In this document: one piece after another, positions 1 through 7,903 of the stretch | Numbering within the stretch: position 1 is the first letter of the stretch | Layout: every line of letters starts with the position of its first letter | Source: Bacillus_AB infantis_B | Lineage (GTDB): Bacteria; Bacillota; Bacilli; Bacillales; Cytobacillaceae | Direction: 5' to 3' | Length of the DNA stretch: 64,000 bases | NCBI RefSeq assembly: GCF_008180445.1 | Contig: NZ_VTER01000003.1 | Location: 434,001-498,000 of the forward strand | Position numbers and translations under genes: made by a program | Notes under the pieces: model-generated | The model's input: the letters and a program-made list of their open reading frames with translations, nothing else | Database searches by the model: none | What the model was told of the DNA's origin: nothing

Positions 1-161
1 ATTTCCCCTTCTGAATACGGAGGCTGAACCAGCTTCATCAGCTGATCCCTCTCTTCAAGTGCAGTCTCAATCCAATCTATCTTTTCATCGCGGTCGTTTC
101 CCTGCTCCAGCTTCTCAATCAGCCCGGCCGTTAACACATACAGCCGTTCAACAGAGCTCAT
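1..161 (-). CDS. fliT: Flagellar export chaperone FliT (partial, N-terminus only)
   Basis: The minus strand reads out of the left edge of the window from an ATG that overlaps the fliS stop codon (TAATG arrangement), which indicates translational coupling. About 53 residues are visible, beginning MSSVERLYVLTAGLIEKLEQ, followed by a helical, charged stretch. FliT is a small helical chaperone that follows fliS in Bacillus flagellar operons and binds the filament cap protein FliD before export. The call rests on position plus helical character; the C-terminus lies outside the window. Confidence 0.75.
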   Translation of the reverse strand, partial: MSSVERLYVLTAGLIEKLEQGNDRDEKIDWIETALEERDQLMKLVQPPYSEGE

Positions 162-562
162 TAAATCTGCCCCGCCTGGCTGAACTGCTTCTGGCGGTTC
201 ACCTGGATAACCTCTTTCCATGTATCACGGAACTCAGTCACAAGGCCTTCCACCTCATCCAGGATGGCTGTATCACTCTTCAAATTCGCCTCAATCAGCT
301 GGCGGTTCATATAATCATAGAGCGACATCATATTCTGTGATACTTCCTGATCCATATTGAGCGTCACCATCAACTCCCTGATGATGTTCTGCGCCTTCTG
401 GATATTCGTATTCTTCGCTTCAATATTCTTACCAGCAATCGCCTTCTTCGCCTGAAGAATGAACTTCAGACAGCCATTATAAAGCATCAGCGTCAGCTCC
501 CCAGGCGAAGCCGTCGTCACTGAATTCTGCTGATATGATTGGTATGGATTCTTTGTGGCCAT
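161..562 (-). CDS. fliS: Flagellin export chaperone FliS
   Basis: A protein of 133 residues beginning MATKNPYQSYQQNSV, with the family core PGELTLMLYNGCLKF near residue 22. FliS binds the C-terminal D0 region of flagellin in the cytosol, keeping it unpolymerised and delivering it to the flagellar export gate. An in-frame GTG three codons upstream also opens the frame, but I chose the ATG at 562 because AAAGGAAG lies 8 nt before it and the N-terminus then matches the family. The gene lies between fliD and fliT and is translationally coupled to fliT. The length is normal for the family. Confidence 0.95.
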   Translation of the reverse strand: MATKNPYQSYQQNSVTTASPGELTLMLYNGCLKFILQAKKAIAGKNIEAKNTNIQKAQNIIRELMVTLNMDQEVSQNMMSLYDYMNRQLIEANLKSDTAILDEVEGLVTEFRDTWKEVIQVNRQKQFSQAGQI

Positions 563-604
563 GTAGGACACTTCCTTTCAAAACTGTATTCCCAGTGGCG
601 GTGA

Positions 605-2122
605 TTATCCTCCGAATTGCTGCATCAGGTAAGACATCTGCTCGTTGGAGCGCTGGACGGCTTTTTCCATGGCTGTGAATTGGGACCAGTAGCGGTTTTC
701 TACTTGAGTCAGTCGGTCCTCAAAACGGTCGATCTGTTTATCAAATCCATTTAGCAGTTTGCCAATGGTAAAAGTGTTATTAACACTTGATGCTTTTCCA
801 GCCTTTGCTTCAATATCAGTCATCGTAGACTTGATAGAATCCCTTAATCTCCGGGCAAGTCCCTTTTCCGAAGTCGCAGTGGCATCTTTCTGGAACAGCT
901 CGTAAATTCCATTCGGATTCTCAGAGATTGCTTTCCGCAGGTCATCTTCTTTTATAGTAAGCTTACCGCCATCCAGATAATTGCTGGTCGTGGTAATACC
1001 GATCTGAGCAAGCTGGCTGAAACCTGACAAACCACTGACCGGACTGTACAGGTCGCTTCTCATTTTATTGAGGCTGCTTGTCAAAATGGAATCGCCTCTT
1101 AATGTACCGCTCTTTGCTTTCTCTTCCCAAAGCTCGATATCCTTCTCTTCCATGTCTTTGCGCTGTTCGCTGGTTAAAGGCTGGAAGTCACGGTATCGCT
1201 TCTCGCCAGTTTTATCCTTTATTGATTCGATTACTTCGTTATACTTGTCGACGAATTTGACGATGGTGTCCATGATGGCGTCAACGTTAGGGGATGAGGA
1301 AAAAGTAACTGTTTCAGTTGTGACATTTTTAAGGGAGATTTCTACCCCGTTAATTTGAAAGGTGTTAGAAGAACGGGAGGTGGAGAGCCCATTATATATA
1401 AACTCTGCATTCGCCCCTTCTTTCCCTGCCTCATTATCCTTAGCAACACTATTGTCAGTATCTAAGTTAAGAGTGTTTAAGAAGCTCCCAGTAAGTACAA
1501 TCTCTGCACCTTCATTCTCAGGCGTATTGGGATCATCCGGAATGTCACCAGTATTTTTGGCAGTAAGAGATATTTTTCCTGTCACACTATCAAAAAACGC
1601 TGTTACCCCTGAATTTGCATTTATTTTGCTAATCACGCTATTAAGGGTTTCTTTTGCAGGATCAAAGGTTAATTCATAGCCTTTCTCTTCAAGGACGCCA
1701 TCTTTATTGATAGCTCTTATAGAGATTGTTTGCTGGGCAGTTATCCCCTGCTCACTAAGCTTCTTAGTGGGATCTAAATTAACTTTAGCTTTACTGAACA
1801 TATTGGCCGACTCAGCCAGTTTTGTTACCTTAATTGAGCCAGAAAAGTCTGAAGTTGAGGTAATGTTCTTAATCCCTACTGCATCTGGATTTGTACTGCT
1901 AATACTCTTTTTAATGTAATTAGCCTGCTTTCCAATCCCATCAAAAATCAGCTGATCTAACTCAAGCAGTTTTTTATTCATTGAACGGTAATCATCACGC
2001 TGCCATTCAGTATATTGTTTTTTCTGATTGACCTTATCAAGAGGCATCCTTTCAGCCTTCATCAAATCACTTACCAGCTGATCGATATCCATCCCGCTTG
2101 CCAGGCCGCCGATCCGTACCAT
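605..2122 (-). CDS. fliD: Flagellar filament cap protein FliD
   Basis: A protein of 505 residues starting MVRIGGLASGMDIDQLV, the N-terminal signature of FliD/HAP2, and ending in a coiled coil (DRFEDRLTQVENRYWSQF) followed by MSYLMQQFGG. FliD forms the pentameric cap at the filament tip and folds incoming flagellin. N-terminal FliD_N (about 10-105), a variable exposed middle and C-terminal FliD_C (about 245-490) can be recognised. It lies 12 bp after flaG and upstream of fliS/fliT, so all four genes are probably transcribed from the SigD promoter before flaG. Nothing is truncated. Confidence 0.95.
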   Translation of the reverse strand: MVRIGGLASGMDIDQLVSDLMKAERMPLDKVNQKKQYTEWQRDDYRSMNKKLLELDQLIFDGIGKQANYIKKSISSTNPDAVGIKNITSTSDFSGSIKVTKLAESANMFSKAKVNLDPTKKLSEQGITAQQTISIRAINKDGVLEEKGYELTFDPAKETLNSVISKINANSGVTAFFDSVTGKISLTAKNTGDIPDDPNTPENEGAEIVLTGSFLNTLNLDTDNSVAKDNEAGKEGANAEFIYNGLSTSRSSNTFQINGVEISLKNVTTETVTFSSSPNVDAIMDTIVKFVDKYNEVIESIKDKTGEKRYRDFQPLTSEQRKDMEEKDIELWEEKAKSGTLRGDSILTSSLNKMRSDLYSPVSGLSGFSQLAQIGITTTSNYLDGGKLTIKEDDLRKAISENPNGIYELFQKDATATSEKGLARRLRDSIKSTMTDIEAKAGKASSVNNTFTIGKLLNGFDKQIDRFEDRLTQVENRYWSQFTAMEKAVQRSNEQMSYLMQQFGG

Positions 2123-2134
2123 ATTTTCACCAAC

Positions 2135-2497
2135 CTATATCTTTTTATCTACCATCAGCCCGACAAACTCTGTCATCGCTGCATACATATCTAACATCTT
2201 TTTTGAAGGAATCTCTTTTACAACCTCATGAGTAATGTCATCGACAAGTGTTACATAATACTCATTCAGTTTTTCATGGAGCTCAAATTTAAGCGAAGTA
2301 TTGGAAGGCTGCAGGAACTCGTTCATTCCTTCAATAATATGATCCAGCTTCTCTTTCTTCACTTCAAATGTCCCAAGTGTTTCATCTTGAAAACTATCCC
2401 TATTTAGCTTTACTTTAATTGTTTGCGTGTCTATATTATCTTGAGATGAAGTTCTGGCTGAATAGGCGACGCTCTGTCCTGAAAGCCTCTCAATCAT
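2135..2497 (-). CDS. flaG: FlaG family flagellar protein
   Basis: A protein of 120 residues (MIERLSGQSVAYSART...). The C-terminal half contains LKFELHEKLNEYYVTLVDD and VVKEIPSKKMLDMYAAMTEF, which define the FlaG domain (YvyC in B. subtilis). FlaG affects filament length and is encoded immediately before fliD. A SigD-type promoter lies 34-59 bp upstream. Normally hag comes directly before this gene; here a homing endonuclease gene occupies the hag-flaG interval and is transcribed away from flaG. Confidence 0.88.
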   Translation of the reverse strand: MIERLSGQSVAYSARTSSQDNIDTQTIKVKLNRDSFQDETLGTFEVKKEKLDHIIEGMNEFLQPSNTSLKFELHEKLNEYYVTLVDDITHEVVKEIPSKKMLDMYAAMTEFVGLMVDKKI

Positions 2498-2530
2498 GGA
2501 GGTTCCCCCTATTCTTTGTTCATGGTAATT

Positions 2531-2556
2531 ATATCGGCAGGAGTAAAATTTTTTTA
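2531..2556 (-). promoter_or_regulatory. SigD promoter of flaG-fliD-fliS-fliT
   Basis: On the minus strand TAAA, 14 nt, GCCGATAT exactly matches the Bacillus SigD (sigma-28) pattern. It lies 34 bp before the flaG start. The same element occurs before hag and flgM in this window. Confidence 0.85.
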
Positions 2557-2621
2557 AGTGATAAGAAGAATTTGTTATAATTTTAACAGAACATATATTC
2601 TCTCATTAGGGAGGGATCCCC

Positions 2622-3590
2622 ATGAAAATAGAAGACATGATGAGTAAATATTCTCATAGGCATCTGTCATTGATATCAGGAAAGCTATTAGGAGATGGCG
2701 GATTCAGTATTCAGCCCAAACGAAAGCCTCGTACTCGGTTTATGCATTGTAGGAAAGATCAGGACTGGTGCTATTGCTGCTATACTCAGCTTAAAGATCC
2801 ACTGCGCTTAAACGCTCCTGTGTATAAAAAAGTTATTGATCCCAGATTAGTAAAAGGCTATTCTGAAAGCTATTATGTTCAATCCTTAAGCTCTGAGCTG
2901 TCCACTGTGATGCAGCCCCTCTGGTATCAGGGCAAAAAGAAGGTCATTCCTTTTGAGTTTCTTGCTGACACACTCACTCCAGAATGCCTTGCATGGTGGT
3001 ACCAGGATGACGGTCATTTAAAAGCTGAGAATGGCAAGTTGAAGAAGGTTATTCTTTCTTCCGAGTCCTTTAGTATTGAGGAGAATAATGAACTTATTAA
3101 ATTGATCAATTCAAAATTCAGCATAATCTTTACTTCTGATAAACAAAATCGTTTACTGATATATGACCTTCCACAGATCTATTACTTCCTCAGATTAGTC
3201 CGTCCTTATATTCATCCTTCTATGAACAGAAAGCTGTTTTTTCCTTCACCCAAGATAATAGCTCAGAATAAAAGAACCACCATTTATCTGCCTAGTCACT
3301 TTATTAACAATCGGCCTACCAAAGAAATCGATGAGGCACTTTGCAGGAGTCTAAACCATCTAAAGAACTTGCTTGAAAGTGATCTCACATACTTTCCTTT
3401 TATGAAGGAACTCTTTACAAGGAAGAATGAAACTATACCACTTAAAGGCTTCCAAATAGGATTGTCTGGCAGCCATATGACAACTATAAATAAGATCCAA
3501 CTCTGTACAGGCCTTCAAAAGAGCACCATTGTTCAATTATGCTTTCTTTTTAAAAAACTAAAAGGACTCCAGCAAATGCCGGAGTCCTAA
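2622..3590 (+). CDS. LAGLIDADG homing endonuclease, free-standing, next to split flagellin
   Basis: A protein of 322 residues with two LAGLIDADG-type motifs: LISGKLLGDGG at about residues 17-27 and LAWWYQDDG at about 123-131. The acidic residues D25 and D129/D130 sit where the two metal-binding catalytic aspartates are expected. The second motif is the LAGLIDADG_2 style seen in intron-encoded endonucleases. A basic, Cys-rich segment (CRKDQDWCYCC, about 43-53) lies between them. The start has AGGGAGG 8 nt upstream and a TATAAT box at 2576-2581. It lies between flaG and hag on the opposite strand and converges on hag. The neighbouring flagellin gene carries a group I intron with no ORF, so the enzyme probably cleaves intronless hag and mobilises the intron in trans; that is inference. 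The last eight codons also encode the hag terminator hairpin. Confidence 0.85.
   Translation: MKIEDMMSKYSHRHLSLISGKLLGDGGFSIQPKRKPRTRFMHCRKDQDWCYCCYTQLKDPLRLNAPVYKKVIDPRLVKGYSESYYVQSLSSELSTVMQPLWYQGKKKVIPFEFLADTLTPECLAWWYQDDGHLKAENGKLKKVILSSESFSIEENNELIKLINSKFSIIFTSDKQNRLLIYDLPQIYYFLRLVRPYIHPSMNRKLFFPSPKIIAQNKRTTIYLPSHFINNRPTKEIDEALCRSLNHLKNLLESDLTYFPFMKELFTRKNETIPLKGFQIGLSGSHMTTINKIQLCTGLQKSTIVQLCFLFKKLKGLQQMPES
3548..3587 (-). terminator. Terminator of hag, inside the endonuclease 3' end
   Basis: GGACTCC and GGAGTCC form a 7-bp stem, extended by GCA/TGC around a tiny loop (3564-3587). On the minus strand it is followed by TTTTAGTTTTTT. It lies 12 bp beyond the hag stop codon and overlaps the final codons of the convergent endonuclease gene. 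Confidence 0.85.
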
Positions 3591-3598
3591 GATTAAGA

Positions 3599-5599
3599 TT
3601 AACGCAGTAATTGAAGTACGCCCTGCGGCTGCTGATTAGCTTGAGCCAGCATAGCTTGTGCTGCTTGAGAAAGAATAGAATTCTTTGTTTGGTTCATCAT
3701 TTCTTTCGCCATCGTGCGAACATTTACTTTCATAAATGACTAGACTATATCTTCACCCTCATATTGCTTGTAGGGGTCGGGCACTTCGGATTCACAATGC
3801 TGATGTACACTGTTTCACCTACGGATTTCATCATCATAGCTTTAGCCTTAGATGGTCTATCCTAGTCGTTGAACCTTCTCCACTCTTTCGAGACAGGAGC
3901 TTGGCTGCTGATTGCCCAATCTCTCTTCTTTTCGACCATTCACGCTTGCCGTTTCCAGCTACGTTGTAGGGAAGTGAGTTTTAGGGGTTTCCAGCAATTC
4001 ACCCGATAATAATCGCTAGCCGTTTCCAGCTAGGACGACTGTGCTTGTTACTGCTTATGCAGCTAAAGCATAATCTACGTCACGGATACGAGATTCCGCT
4101 GCAGTTAGGTTTTCAGAAGATGTGTTCAAGTTGTTGATTGTGTGCTCTAAACGGTTTTGGTATGCTCCAAGTTTAGAACGTTCTCCCGAAACTTCAGCAA
4201 TTGCTTTATCTAATACTTCAATTGCATTTGTTGCATTAGCGTGAGTTGAGACATCTAATGCCTTTTCTCCTAAGTTAGAAGCAGTACCGTTTGTAACTGA
4301 AGGGTCTGTGGTGAATACTGTTGAAGCTCCAGTACCACCAGCAGTAGTTGGCTCTGTTGTTCCTTCTTCAATACCGATATCACTTAAACTTCCAGTTGTT
4401 GCAGCACCAATTTCCACATTTTTACCTTCTGCTGCTGTAAAAACTAGCTTATCATCTTCAGCTGTTACTGTTACATCAGTATTTCCATCAGCAGTTAATG
4501 CGTCTTGAATAGCTGTTGCAACATCACCAATATTTGTATAGGCATCAGAATCTAAGGAAATTGCTGTTCCATTTACTTCAAAATCTAAATTTGTAACTGT
4601 AAAATCTAATGCTGCTGCTGCTGTTGCATCTACTTCTGTCCCTTCAACTTTAGCAGGTGTAGTTGTCCCTGTTGATGCTCCTGAACCGTCGGTTGCTTGA
4701 GCAATTCCCAATGCCACTGCACGCATGTCACTAATATCAATTTGAAATGCCTGACCTTTATTAGCACCAATTTGTAAAGTTGCTGAGAAAGATTCAGCAG
4801 ATGCTCCAGTACCACCAGCAGTAGTTGGCTCTGTTGTTCCTTCTTCAATACCGATATCACTTAAACTTCCAGTTGTTGCAGCACCAATTTCTACATTTTT
4901 ACCTTCTGCTGCTGTAAAAACTAGCTTATCATCTTCAGCTGTTACTGTTACATCAGTATTTCCATCTGCAGTTAATGCGTCTTGAATAGCTGTTGCAACA
5001 TCACCAATATTTGTATAGGCATCAGAATCTAAGGAAATTGCTGTTCCATTTACTTCAAAATCTAGATTTGTTACTGTAAAATCTAATGCTGCTGCTGCTG
5101 TTGCATCTACTTCTGTCCCTTCAACTTTAGCAGGTGTAGTTGTCCCTGTTGAAGTAGATGTTTGACTAGCACGTTGTACTTCTCCACCATCTAATAGTTT
5201 TTGAGTATTGAACTCAGTTGTATTACCAATACGGTTAATTTCAGAAGTTAATTGATTTATTTCTTTTTGAATTTCACCACGGTCATCAGTTGTGTTCGTA
5301 TCATTAGCTGCTTGAGTAGCAAGCTCTTTCATACGTTGAAGGATATCGTGAGTTTCATTTAGAGCTCCCTCTGCAGTTTGTAACATTGAAATACCATCTT
5401 GAGAGTTTTTAGAAGCCATATCTAATCCGCGAATTTGCCCACGCATTTTTTCAGAGATTGCCAAACCAGCTGCGTCATCTCCAGCTTTATTAATACGAAG
5501 TCCTGAAGATAATTTCTCCATTGATTTACCTTGTGCAGTTGAAGCACTATTCAACTGACGATAAGTATTCAAAGCAGCAATATTATGATTAATTCTCAT
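3599..5599 (-). CDS. hag: Flagellin, split by a group I intron
   Basis: Exon 1 starts at MRINHNIAALNTYRQL (ATG at 5599, with AAGGAGG upstream) and carries the conserved D0/D1 N-domain, then a variable D2/D3 region, then the C-domain as far as ESRIRDVD near 4073. Genomic translation would then add a few codons and stop at 4055. The missing terminal segment MAKEMMNQTKNSILSQ...QPQGVLQLLR is found in frame at 3599-3712, after about 360 nt of group I intron. Removing 4069..3710 gives DVDYAKEM, and removing 4072..3713 gives DVDMAKEM; both restore a flagellin of 546 residues. Without splicing the protein lacks the D0 C-terminal helix needed for polymerisation and FliS binding. The variable region holds two near-identical copies of a roughly 117-residue domain. 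SigD promoter and CsrA site lie upstream. Confidence 0.9.
3710..4069 (-). ncRNA. Group I self-splicing intron in hag (about 360 nt, no internal ORF)
   Basis: On the minus strand the four conserved core elements occur in order. P is AATTGCTGGAAACCCC (3984-3999). Q is AATCAGCAGCCAAG (3900-3913). R is GTTCAACGACTAGGA (3860-3874). S is AAGATATAGTCTAG (3740-3753). P4 forms as TGCTG/CAGCA between P and Q, and P7 as GACTA/TAGTC between R and S. A P9-like hairpin CATTTA/TAAATG lies at 3721-3738. The exact ends are not certain. Splicing after TAT (4070) allows a U-G pair at the 5' site with a GTAA guide at about 4045-4048 and leaves a terminal G at 3710. Splicing after GAT (4073) with the end at 3713 is the alternative. 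The intron itself has no reading frame of useful size; the likely endonuclease is encoded downstream of hag. Confidence 0.88.
4326..4675 (-). repeat. Intragenic flagellin duplication, second copy
   Basis: This 350-bp block repeats at 4803-5152 (offset exactly 477 bp, 159 codons) with only a few substitutions. Both copies encode STGTTTPAKVEGTEVDATAA through GTTEPTTAGGTGAS in the surface-exposed D2/D3 region. Because the offset is a multiple of three, the duplication is in frame. Confidence 0.95.
4803..5152 (-). repeat. Intragenic flagellin duplication, first copy
   Basis: Partner of 4326-4675. A unique 127-bp spacer encoding the D1 segment LQIGANKGQAFQIDISDM separates the copies, so the copied unit was inserted on the far side of that segment. 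Confidence 0.95.
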
Positions 5600-5602
5600 T
5601 AC

Positions 5603-5638
5603 ATTTTTCCTCCTTGAGTGTTGTCCCACATCCATGTG
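5603..5638 (-). promoter_or_regulatory. Probable CsrA-binding leader of hag
   Basis: The hag leader contains the perfect hairpin CACA-TGGA-TGTG (5627-5638), which presents GGA in a tetraloop, followed about 12 nt later by the Shine-Dalgarno AAGGAGG, itself a GGA site. Two such sites, one over the ribosome site, are the known arrangement by which CsrA blocks flagellin translation in B. subtilis. csrA and fliW lie directly upstream. Confidence 0.7.
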
Positions 5639-5696
5639 GTTAATTTTTCAGCTGTTCTAAAGTCGGCCGCCTTTAGGCTAGCTGGTTACATAGTTA

Positions 5697-5722
5697 ATAT
5701 CGGCCGGTTTAGACAATGTTTA
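5697..5722 (-). promoter_or_regulatory. SigD promoter of hag
   Basis: TAAA, 14 nt, GCCGATAT on the minus strand, about 100 bp before the hag start codon. It matches the SigD consensus and the two other SigD promoters in this window. Confidence 0.88.
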
Positions 5723-5740
5723 ACAAAAAATAAAAGTTTT

Positions 5741-5974
5741 TTAGTTTTTTTGTTTAAAGAAGGAGGTGAGGCTGTCCAGCAGCTCGCTTTCTGTTTTGGT
5801 GGCGCTGCTGTTTTCCTGCTGGATGGAGAGATAGATTTCTTTTCTATGTATCTCTACGTTTTTAGGGGCGTTGATGCCGAGTTTGACCTGGTCTCCGTCA
5901 ATAGAAACAATCGTAATTTCGATGTCGTCATTCAGCATGATTGATTCTTTTGTCTTGCGGGTGAGGACTAGCAT
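5741..5974 (-). CDS. csrA: Carbon storage regulator CsrA
   Basis: A protein of 77 residues beginning MLVLTRKTKESIML, with the family core EITIVSIDGDQVKLGINAPK and IHRKEI. CsrA is a dimeric RNA-binding protein that represses translation by binding GGA motifs; in Bacillus its main target is the hag leader, and it is antagonised by FliW. The start codon overlaps the fliW stop by one base, so the antagonist and regulator are made together. The length is normal. Hairpins with GGA are present in the hag leader just downstream. Confidence 0.97.
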   Translation of the reverse strand: MLVLTRKTKESIMLNDDIEITIVSIDGDQVKLGINAPKNVEIHRKEIYLSIQQENSSATKTESELLDSLTSFFKQKN

Positions 5975-6399
5975 TATTTCCCCTCCTTGGCTATAAGCAG
6001 ATGCTTCGTTGTGTAGGAAGTTCCATTTAGGATAACTTGTTTGCCTTGTTTTTCTTTCTGGTTAATGATGACTGGCGCCTGGAGATTGGCAGTTGTTTTT
6101 TCAAAAGGCTCCTGGATGGTTAGGATGACAAATACACCGACGTCCTTATCAGATGAAACGGATAAGGCTTCGGTCACTTCTTCTGGCAAATCAAATTCAT
6201 AGTCGGTGAAAAAGCTGAAGGGATCTGTCAGGATGAAGGCTGTTTCAGAAGACTTGACCGACTGCAATACGAATAGAGGCGTTTCCTCTATCGGCAGTAT
6301 GCAGAATGTCTTCTCATCGATAAATCCTGGTATTCCAGTATTAAACTGAATGACTCTTTCCTCGTTTATTTCTACTTCTCCATGAAACTTTGTTTTCAT
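5974..6399 (-). CDS. fliW: Flagellar assembly factor FliW
   Basis: A protein of 141 residues from MKTKFHGEVEINEERVIQF, with the family motif GIPGFIDEKTFCILP near residues 21-35. FliW binds either flagellin or CsrA. When free flagellin falls, FliW sequesters CsrA and hag is translated. The frame opens 11 codons earlier within yviE, but I prefer the ATG at 6399, which has GGTGA just upstream and aligns with the usual N-terminus. Overlaps csrA by one base. Confidence 0.94.
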   Translation of the reverse strand: MKTKFHGEVEINEERVIQFNTGIPGFIDEKTFCILPIEETPLFVLQSVKSSETAFILTDPFSFFTDYEFDLPEEVTEALSVSSDKDVGVFVILTIQEPFEKTTANLQAPVIINQKEKQGKQVILNGTSYTTKHLLIAKEGK

Positions 6400-6415
6400 A
6401 TTTTCACCACATTCC

Positions 6416-6976
6416 TTATTCATTGCTGACAAAGTCGATTGTCAGGCTGTTTTTTTCGAGTATCTCTGGTGTGACTTTTCCTGGTGTGTAATGGTGGACC
6501 GGCTTTTGGGTTTCTGCGCTGATGATTGGCTTTTGCGGTGTGGCGTTTATTTTGACCTGTGCCGGCTCATAGTGCAGCTTTACACTGAAATGGGATGGGA
6601 CCCAGCCGATATTGAACTGCTTCTCCGGCCCCTCGCTATTTGCCTTGGCCTGTCCTGGGATAGGATTCCCTCCGTTTTCAATCTTCATCAGTTCACTGCC
6701 TTCTGCCGCTCTCCGCTCAAGGCCTGACAGCCAGTCCTGATAGCCGTTTTGAGCACCCTCAGCGACTCGTACGCTGAGCGACTTGAGATCCACATCTTCC
6801 CTTGCCTTTGTCTGGTCAATGGTCAGCCTTCCAGGAATCGTTTCAATCTCCAGCTTTGCCTGCGGCTGTTCAATCGACTGTATTGCCTGGGGCTGCTGGA
6901 TTTCTTGTACTGGTTTTTCAATGTTAAGACCGAGCCGTATAAAAGTTGATTCCAGCCTTATTTGCGGCACATTCAT
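6416..6976 (-). CDS. yviE: YviE/DUF6470 family protein of the flagellar operon
   Basis: A protein of 186 residues starting MNVPQIRLESTFIRLGLN, with a Gln/Pro-rich early region and a C-terminal segment FNIGWVPSHFSVKLHYEPAQ. It belongs to the uncharacterised YviE family that lies between flgL and fliW in Bacillus. No enzymatic motif or membrane segment is visible. Its stop overlaps the upstream extension of fliW, which suggests one transcript flgL-yviE-fliW-csrA. Function unknown; the operon position implies a role in flagellar assembly. Confidence 0.8.
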   Translation of the reverse strand: MNVPQIRLESTFIRLGLNIEKPVQEIQQPQAIQSIEQPQAKLEIETIPGRLTIDQTKAREDVDLKSLSVRVAEGAQNGYQDWLSGLERRAAEGSELMKIENGGNPIPGQAKANSEGPEKQFNIGWVPSHFSVKLHYEPAQVKINATPQKPIISAETQKPVHHYTPGKVTPEILEKNSLTIDFVSNE

Positions 6977-7028
6977 CCTCTCTGCTCCTCTCTATGAAAA
7001 AAAGCTATCACTGGGATAGCTTTCATTT

Positions 7029-7892
7029 TTATCGTAAAAAGTCCATTAAGCTCGGCTGTATGATCCGTGAGCCGATGCTTAACGCAGCACGGTGGACGCT
7101 TTCCTGGGTGGTCATCTCCATGATTACTTTTTCCATATCAACATCTTCGTTGTCGGAAAGGATGCGGGTGGAGAAAACCTCTTGCTGCTGAAGTCGGTCG
7201 TCCATCAGTTCGATCCGGTTCTGCTTGGCTCCTATTTTTGCCCTGCCGGCAAGCATTTGATCAATATACTTATCGACCTTTTCCAGATAGCCGCCGATTT
7301 CGGGGCTGTCTGCATCCAATGCATTGATCAGGCCCTGGATGTCTCCACTGTCTGTGAGCATATCGCCAAAGACTTCATTACCGTTCATATTCACCTGGAT
7401 TTTAATATTGGAGAAAACCTCAAGATTAATGGCCCCTTCGCCAAACTGCCCATTTCCTTCAGGCTTTATATTGGTCTGGGTGCCGTTGAAGATATATTTT
7501 CCGCCGACCTGAGTCTCCCCAATATCGATCAGATGCTCCTTCAACTCCTTAATTTCTTCCATAATATTTTTCTTCTGATCGCCCTCAAGCGTTCCATTGC
7601 TCGCCTGGACAGTAAGCTCCCTGATCCTCTGAAGTGCCATGATTCCCTTATCCATCGCATCATCCGTGCTGTCAATCCAGTTCTTTGCTTCACCGATATT
7701 CCGCTGATACTGCTCAATCCGGTTCAGATCCGTCCGGTAGTTCATTGCCATCATCGCAGAAACCGGATCATCTGAAGGCTTTGTGAATTTTTTCTGGGTG
7801 GCGATCTGGTCCTGCAGCTTGCCAAGCTTTGTGTAGCTATTGCTCAGGTTGCGGAGCATATTATTGGATAGCATTGATTGCGTTACGCGCAT
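7029..7892 (-). CDS. flgL: Flagellar hook-filament junction protein FlgL
   Basis: A protein of 287 residues beginning MRVTQSMLSNNMLRNLSNSY, with the flagellin-like N-domain and a C-terminal helix ending IGSRIIQPSLMDFLR. FlgL (HAP3) joins the hook-side FlgK to the flagellin filament. It starts 11 bp after flgK with AAGGTGAAAA upstream. Length and ends match the family. Confidence 0.95.
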   Translation of the reverse strand: MRVTQSMLSNNMLRNLSNSYTKLGKLQDQIATQKKFTKPSDDPVSAMMAMNYRTDLNRIEQYQRNIGEAKNWIDSTDDAMDKGIMALQRIRELTVQASNGTLEGDQKKNIMEEIKELKEHLIDIGETQVGGKYIFNGTQTNIKPEGNGQFGEGAINLEVFSNIKIQVNMNGNEVFGDMLTDSGDIQGLINALDADSPEIGGYLEKVDKYIDQMLAGRAKIGAKQNRIELMDDRLQQQEVFSTRILSDNEDVDMEKVIMEMTTQESVHRAALSIGSRIIQPSLMDFLR

Positions 7893-7903
7893 CTTTTTTC
7901 ACC

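Noticed and set aside
3713..4072. hag disrupted by an intein or insertion sequence
   Set aside because: The interruption has no protein splice motifs, no terminal inverted repeats and no ORF; its P/Q/R/S elements fit a group I intron.
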